From Acidimicrobiaceae bacterium (GTDB lineage Bacteria; Actinomycetota; Acidimicrobiia; Acidimicrobiales; RAAP-2): 64,000 bases of DNA. A program made the position numbers and the translations under genes. This document shows positions 60,356 through 64,000 of this stretch, one piece after another (within the stretch, counting starts at the first letter, position 1; the number at the start of each line of letters is the position of its first letter). The stretch is from NCBI GenBank assembly GCA_027449885.1, contig DAIDKS010000047.1, positions 88,341 through 152,340 on the forward strand, in the 5' to 3' direction. The notes under the pieces are model-generated. The model was not told the origin of the DNA and did no database searches. It saw only the letters and a list, made by a program, of their open reading frames with translations.

Positions 60356-61067
60356 CCAACGCTGTCGGGCTGGTGGTGGTCGGCACGTAGCTAACCGGTG
60401 GCACCGTCGTCGTGGTCGTAGTCGTTGTGGTACTGGTCGTCGTGGTAGAAGTCGTCGTGGTGGTGGTGGCTGGCATCGGGTTGTACGTGATTGCGTAACT
60501 GCGGTAGGACATCGCGAGCGTCTCGATCGGCGTTTCGTCATTCGCAGTGACGACGTTCCAGTCGTCGTCGGTGATGATGACGTCTTTGAAAGTCATTGCC
60601 AACGAGTCTTGGGAGCCCGAACCCGAACTGGTCGGCGTCACGTAGAGGATGACTGACGTGATGGGTTTGCCCATGGCGCAGTCACGTGAGAGAACGGGGC
60701 TCGCGGCGTCGATGCTGCGCTTGATTGTGAGATTCTCGTAGGTAGGTCGACCCGCCGCCCGGCCACAGCCGCCACAGACTTTCGGGGTAGCTATGCCCCA
60801 GGTGAAGGACAGAGCCTCGAGGTTTCCGGGGCCGTTCGTCACGCCCACGCCTCGCACACCCGACACGCTCATCGAGATGACGTGCCCACTCAAACCGACC
60901 AGTCTCGCCGGTCCGCCGGTCGATCCCCGCGGCGACCTCGAAGCGCTCGCCACGAGCGAACCACCGACGATGGCGCAACACATCGCCACGACCACCACCC
61001 CGTATTGCGCCGAGCGCCGGCGCAAGACTGCACCACCTGCAACACGCACTTGCCCACCGCTACGCAT
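60351..61067 (-). CDS. Exported Hcp-fold protein with Thr-rich C-terminus
   Basis: 238 residues. A hydrophobic signal/anchor (about 22-42) is followed by a domain with the order of motifs of type VI tube protein Hcp. These are LEALSFTWGIA (84-94), GRPTYENLTIKRSID (106-120), ASPVLSRDCAMGKPI (122-136), MTFKDVIIT (158-166) and ETLAMSYRSYAITYNP (182-197). A Thr-rich tail then runs to the end. Cytosolic Hcp has no signal peptide, so this is an exported variant. AAGGGGGCAGGC precedes the ATG. No other type VI gene is present. Function unknown. Confidence 0.7.
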   Translation of the reverse strand: MRSGGQVRVAGGAVLRRRSAQYGVVVVAMCCAIVGGSLVASASRSPRGSTGGPARLVGLSGHVISMSVSGVRGVGVTNGPGNLEALSFTWGIATPKVCGGCGRAAGRPTYENLTIKRSIDAASPVLSRDCAMGKPITSVILYVTPTSSGSGSQDSLAMTFKDVIITDDDWNVVTANDETPIETLAMSYRSYAITYNPMPATTTTTTSTTTTSTTTTTTTTTVPPVSYVPTTTSPTALG

Positions 61068-61351
61068 GCCTGCCCCCTTGCTAGGCGCCGTAGCTCCCCG
61101 GTGTAGTAGTCCACGACTGCGTCGTCAACAAGCTATATAAGAACCTCTCAGGACCGTGGAGTCGCAGTCGATCGCAGTCGCTGTCACGCCACGCGAGTCT
61201 GGCGTGGCGTGGCGACGGCGTGACCCCGTCATCAGCGACGACGCAACGACGTGCCGGTCTGGGCGTCAACCGCGGATGGCGAGCGGCCGCGAAGCCGACG
61301 AAATCGCGACCGACGAGCGGCGATCGAACCGTCGTCGCGCGAATGCGCCAC

Positions 61352-61762
61352 TCAGCCGACGGCGCGCTTCAGCAACGCCACCAACTGCTTCTTGTCCGAC
61401 GCACTGAGTTTGGTGACGGCGTAGCCGCTCGGCCAGAAGTTCCCCTCGTCGAGGTTCGCGGCCTCCTGGAAGCCAATGGTCGCGTAGCGCACCTTGAATT
61501 TGGCCGCGCTCTGGAAGAACACCACCACCTTTCCCTCGGCGTTGGTGTACGCGGGCATGCCATACCACGTCTTCGCACGAAGCGTCGTGTGCTTCTTGAC
61601 GAGTTCGTGCAGGGTCTCGGCGAGCTCTCTGTCCGAGCCCGACATCTCGCCGATGGCGGCGAGGCACGCCGCCTCCAGGTCGGCACCCGCCTTTGCGGCC
61701 TTCGCCTCGGCTGCGGCCGCCCGCATTGCCGCTCGCTCCTCTTTGCTGAACGTTTCACTCAT
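61352..61762 (-). CDS. DUF1801 family protein
   Basis: 136 residues with an Ala/Lys-rich N-terminal helix (about 8-30) and the DUF1801 core: KTWYGMPAYTNAEGKVVVFF, FKVRYATIGF and NFWPSGYAVTKL. The family is common in actinobacteria; its function is not settled and some members are called iron chaperone-like. GAGGTCAGTGCG precedes the ATG. It appears monocistronic. Confidence 0.83.
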   Translation of the reverse strand: MSETFSKEERAAMRAAAAEAKAAKAGADLEAACLAAIGEMSGSDRELAETLHELVKKHTTLRAKTWYGMPAYTNAEGKVVVFFQSAAKFKVRYATIGFQEAANLDEGNFWPSGYAVTKLSASDKKQLVALLKRAVG

Positions 61763-62081
61763 CGCACTGACCTCGACTCGATTCCGACACGAATGTTAAG
61801 CCACGCATCGGTGCTCAGACTTCTTCAATCGTGCTCGAACTCACTGGTAGTACGGTTCGGCCACGCCCCAGCGAACGCCAGCACCCGAGCGTGGCTCGGC
61901 ACTACGCGTTAGGAGACACCATCGTCACAATCGGTGACCCATTGCTGCCGACGACCCAGCGACAAACTGCGTCTGATCCGTGGGGCACCCTCGTTGTCCA
62001 CCTGCCTCGAGCCGACTGACGTCTCATCGGCCACCTACTCACTTCGGTCAGCGGGCAGCGAACCCGCCGGTTGCGACCATG
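61763..62081. other. Intergenic stretch without a supported gene
   Basis: Between the DUF1801 start and the hydrolase promoter I see no ORF with family features or a convincing ribosome-binding site. A short open frame at 61831-62019 has no coding character. The left 40 bases probably hold the DUF1801 promoter. Confidence 0.6.
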
Positions 62082-62116
62082 TGGCTATTGCTAGTAGCCA
62101 TTTCGCTATATATACT
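62082..62116 (+). promoter_or_regulatory. Promoter with overlapping operator (TetR-type)
   Basis: The -35 TTGCTA (62088-62093) and -10 TATACT (62111-62116) are 17 bp apart, and the -10 ends six bases before GTG 62123. Perfect arms TGGCTA (62082-62087) and TAGCCA (62095-62100) flank the -35. Binding there would block RNA polymerase. Confidence 0.7.
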
Positions 62117-62122
62117 AGCCTT

Positions 62123-62947
62123 GTGAACACGATCGGACCGGTGGCCACCACATACCTCCATCGCCCCGACGGCCGGATCGCCTATGACGTAGACGGTACG
62201 GGACCGTTGGTAGTGCTGGTACCGGGCATGGGCGATCTGCGGGCGACGTACCGCCATCTCGCTCCGTCGCTGCGGGGCCACCACTACCGAGTGGCGGTGA
62301 TGGATCTTCGCGGACATGGCGACAGTGATGCGTCCTTCGCCACCTATGGCGACGTCGAGACGGCCGGCGACGTGGCCGCACTGATCGAGGAGCTGGGGGG
62401 ACCGGCCGTCATCGTGGGCAATTCCATGGGCGCGGCGGCGGCCGCGCTAGTCGCCGCCGACCGGCCCGATTTGGTCCACGGGCTCGTGTTGATCGGACCC
62501 TTCGTACGCGAACCCCTGTCGAGCGCACGGCAACGCCTCGTGCAGCGGATCGCCCTGGCGCCGACGTGGGCCGCCCGATTCTGGCGGGCGTACCTTCCCA
62601 CGCTCTACGCAGGAAGCCGCCCGTCTGACTTCGAGGTCTATCGCGACGCGGTCGTCGATTCACTTCGTCGGCCCGGCTACGCCCGAGCATTCTCGCGCAC
62701 GTCACGGCTTCGCCACGACGCGGCCGAAGCGTCCCTCGAACGCGTCGCCGCACCCACCATGGTCGTGATGGGCGAACTGGATCCCGACTTCCCCGATCCC
62801 GCCGCCGAGGCACGGTGGATCGGCGATCGGTTGCACGCCGACGTGGTCATGGTCCCCGACGCCGGTCACTACCCGCAGTCCCAGCAACCTGATCGGACCG
62901 TGGCGGCGACGCTGCGCTTTCTCTCGGGACTTGACCGACGTGCCTAG
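62123..62947 (+). CDS. Alpha/beta-fold hydrolase
   Basis: A 274-residue hydrolase. It has an oxyanion region VPGMGDLRATY, MDLRGHGDSD, nucleophile Ser in VGNSMGAAAAALV, acid Asp in GELDPDFPDP and His in DAGHYPQSQQ. The cap is short. The substrate is unknown; the controlling TetR gene follows in the same unit, which suggests induction by a small hydrophobic ligand. Start GTG 62123 is placed by the promoter; upstream frame to 61934 crosses the promoter and was rejected. Confidence 0.9.
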   Translation: MNTIGPVATTYLHRPDGRIAYDVDGTGPLVVLVPGMGDLRATYRHLAPSLRGHHYRVAVMDLRGHGDSDASFATYGDVETAGDVAALIEELGGPAVIVGNSMGAAAAALVAADRPDLVHGLVLIGPFVREPLSSARQRLVQRIALAPTWAARFWRAYLPTLYAGSRPSDFEVYRDAVVDSLRRPGYARAFSRTSRLRHDAAEASLERVAAPTMVVMGELDPDFPDPAAEARWIGDRLHADVVMVPDAGHYPQSQQPDRTVAATLRFLSGLDRRA

Positions 62948-63512
62948 GGCCGGACTGACGACCGAGCGAGTGATCGCCGAAGCCGAGCGCATGATCGATG
63001 ACGGGGGGCTGCGGCAGCTCACGCTGGCGGCGCTGGCCGGGCGGCTCGGCGTGCGCCAACCGTCGCTGTACAAGCACATCGATGGCCTGGGCGCACTCGA
63101 GCACCACGTCGCTATCCGGGCCAAGGCGGAACTGGGCGACGTCCTCGGTCGGGCGGCGATCGGACGCAGTCGGGGCGACGCCATCGCGGCCATGGCCCGG
63201 GCGTACCGCGACTGGGCTCGAAAGCATCCGGGCCGGTACCAAGCGGCGCAGCGAGCACCACTGCCCGGTGACGTCGAGGACGAGGTGGCGAGTCATCGCG
63301 TCGTCAGCGTCGTCGCCGCGGTGATCGAACCCCTCGGGCTTCATGGCGACGACGCAATCGACGCCATACGCACCTTCCGATCCGCCCTGCACGGCTTCGT
63401 GTCATTAGAGGCCGAGGGCGGTTTCGAACTCCCGGTTGACCTCGAGCGCAGTTTCGAGCGCCTCGTTGAGACGCTCACCACGGTGCTGCGGCGTTGGAGC
63501 CCCTTCGCGTGA
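62940..63512 (+). CDS. TetR-family transcription regulator
   Basis: 190 residues from GTG 62940 (TTG 62931 is an alternative). The N-terminal HTH reads QLTLAALAGRLGVRQPSLYKHI. The C-terminal domain contains LHGFVSLEAEGGFELP, as in WHG-type TetR members. It overlaps the hydrolase by eight bases, so both should be driven by the promoter at 62082-62116. The palindrome there is its likely operator. Confidence 0.93.
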   Translation: MPRAGLTTERVIAEAERMIDDGGLRQLTLAALAGRLGVRQPSLYKHIDGLGALEHHVAIRAKAELGDVLGRAAIGRSRGDAIAAMARAYRDWARKHPGRYQAAQRAPLPGDVEDEVASHRVVSVVAAVIEPLGLHGDDAIDAIRTFRSALHGFVSLEAEGGFELPVDLERSFERLVETLTTVLRRWSPFA

Positions 63513-63554
63513 GCTCAACGCGATGGTCGCGATGCCTGCGTCGGGCCCGACCAC

Positions 63555-63617
63555 CTAGCGCGCGGTCTTGTCACTGAGGGTTGCGCCTTTGCGGCTCCAC
63601 TCATCTTGCACGAACAC
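63555..63617 (-). pseudogene. Truncated 20-residue fragment of a conserved small protein
   Basis: A reading frame MFVQDEWSRKGATLSDKTAR followed by TAG, with GAGAGGAA before the GTG. The EWSRKGATLSDKTAR string is what I remember as the N-terminal part of a widespread longer family that continues with a KEFGL-like segment. Here a stop cuts it, so it looks like a remnant. It lies 23 bp downstream of the partial gene at the right edge. Confidence 0.45.
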
Positions 63618-63640
63618 TTCCTCTCAGTCGGGCGTCTCAA

Positions 63641-64000
63641 CTAGTTGGATCTGGACTGGACGACGCGCCGGACCTTGGCGATGGCCTTCTTCAGGCCCGG
63701 GTCAGCGGGGTTGGCAAGGTTGGCCGCGACCGCGGTGATGGGGATTCGGTTGCTGCGGTATCCGAGAACGTCCGAGAGGATCTCGTTGTCCTGGCGCAGC
63801 TTGACCAAGTCGGACAGGAGATGGTCGGCTCTCCGGCGCTCGTCTTCATCGCGGACATTCACGATCACGAGTTGTGCCCGCTCGATGCCGGCGTAGCGCT
63901 CGCTGATCGTCCACCGCTTTGGCGAAGGCGCCAGAGAGTGCCCAACTTGGCCGAGCTTCTCCAACATCTCAACCCGGACCGCCTCCATCAGGTCGGGGCG
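63641..64000 (-). CDS. Hypothetical protein (5' part beyond the window edge)
   Basis: At least 115 residues from ATG 63988, but the frame stays open to 64000, so the true start may lie outside. The visible part mixes basic and hydrophobic stretches (IERAQLVIVNVRDEDERRRAD, LVKLRQDNEILSDVL) and ends KVRRVVQSRSN. No family is recognised. It is followed by the truncated fragment at 63555-63617. Confidence 0.55.
   Translation of the reverse strand, partial: RPDLMEAVRVEMLEKLGQVGHSLAPSPKRWTISERYAGIERAQLVIVNVRDEDERRRADHLLSDLVKLRQDNEILSDVLGYRSNRIPITAVAANLANPADPGLKKAIAKVRRVVQSRSN

Noticed and set aside
58945..60480. Repetitive DNA as a CRISPR or minisatellite array
   Set aside because: The repeats are short ACN/GTN codon runs inside three genes encoding Thr-rich linkers, with no spacers of constant length.
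60351..61067. Evidence for a type VI secretion or contractile injection system
   Set aside because: A single Hcp-like domain with a signal peptide is not enough. No sheath, baseplate, spike or AAA+ ClpV gene is in the window.

Overview
The window is very GC-rich and densely packed. It looks like the chromosome of an actinomycetote, by inference probably of class Acidimicrobiia. The signs are a mycothiol ligase (mshC), an F420:NADPH reductase, a phosphatidylinositol-mannoside gene set, MurT/GatD, an InhA-type FabI, many GTG starts, GTGA gene overlaps and frequent leaderless-looking starts.

Positions 1-15033 are one long minus-strand housekeeping cluster. In transcription order it runs npdG, mshC, thrS, a HIT protein, pgsA, patA-like, pimA-like, a degenerate M48-like protein, pdxS, pdxT, yebC, ruvC-ruvA-ruvB, yajC, secD and secF (cut by the left edge). 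From thrS to ruvB this follows the well-known mycobacterial gene order. It links translation, PI-mannoside synthesis, vitamin B6, Holliday-junction resolution and the Sec accessory complex.

Positions 15063-24724 hold FabI, an ABC exporter, an efflux group (a neocarzinostatin-like secreted protein, an MFS pump, a YczE-like protein and a LysE exporter), tRNA-Val(CAC), a PlsC acyltransferase and the MurT/GatD lipid II amidation pair. Positions 24810-36344 hold a LysR regulator with a glycosylase, an M20 peptidase and a mycothiol-type thioredoxin-fold protein. They also hold an acyl-CoA dehydrogenase, an S51 peptidase, divergent trpG/trpE, and a split B12 mutase with isobutyryl-CoA-mutase residues. 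The mutase is chained by GTGA overlaps to an ECF sigma / zinc anti-sigma pair. Positions 36341-43887 hold two minus-strand accessory genes, then a winged-helix regulator with the DabB/DabA inorganic-carbon pump, two small ORFs and a diguanylate cyclase with a di-iron flavodiiron-like sensor domain.

Positions 43917-46595 are a compact 2.7-kb integrative element in tRNA-Val(GAC). It is bounded by a perfect 42-bp repeat and carries an excisionase-like HTH, a PD-(D/E)XK nuclease-like protein, a two-TM protein and a tyrosine integrase. The sequence to its right (46666-64000) has a less extreme base composition and an accessory character. It carries an APC permease, an SDR, an ABC-2 transporter divergent from a NarL-type two-component system, a HAD phosphatase, an anSME-like radical SAM protein, and an arsenic operon (arsR, acr3, arsC). 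It also has three consecutive exported proteins with Thr-rich linkers: a D-Ala-D-Ala carboxypeptidase, an L,D-transpeptidase and an Hcp-fold protein. A TetR-linked hydrolase with a clear promoter/operator follows.

The strongest candidates for something new are the tRNA-Val micro-island with its nuclease/membrane cargo, the exported Hcp-like protein with no type VI system nearby, the coupling of the B12 mutase to an RsrA-like sigma switch, and the recurring TANNNT-N6-start promoter layout.
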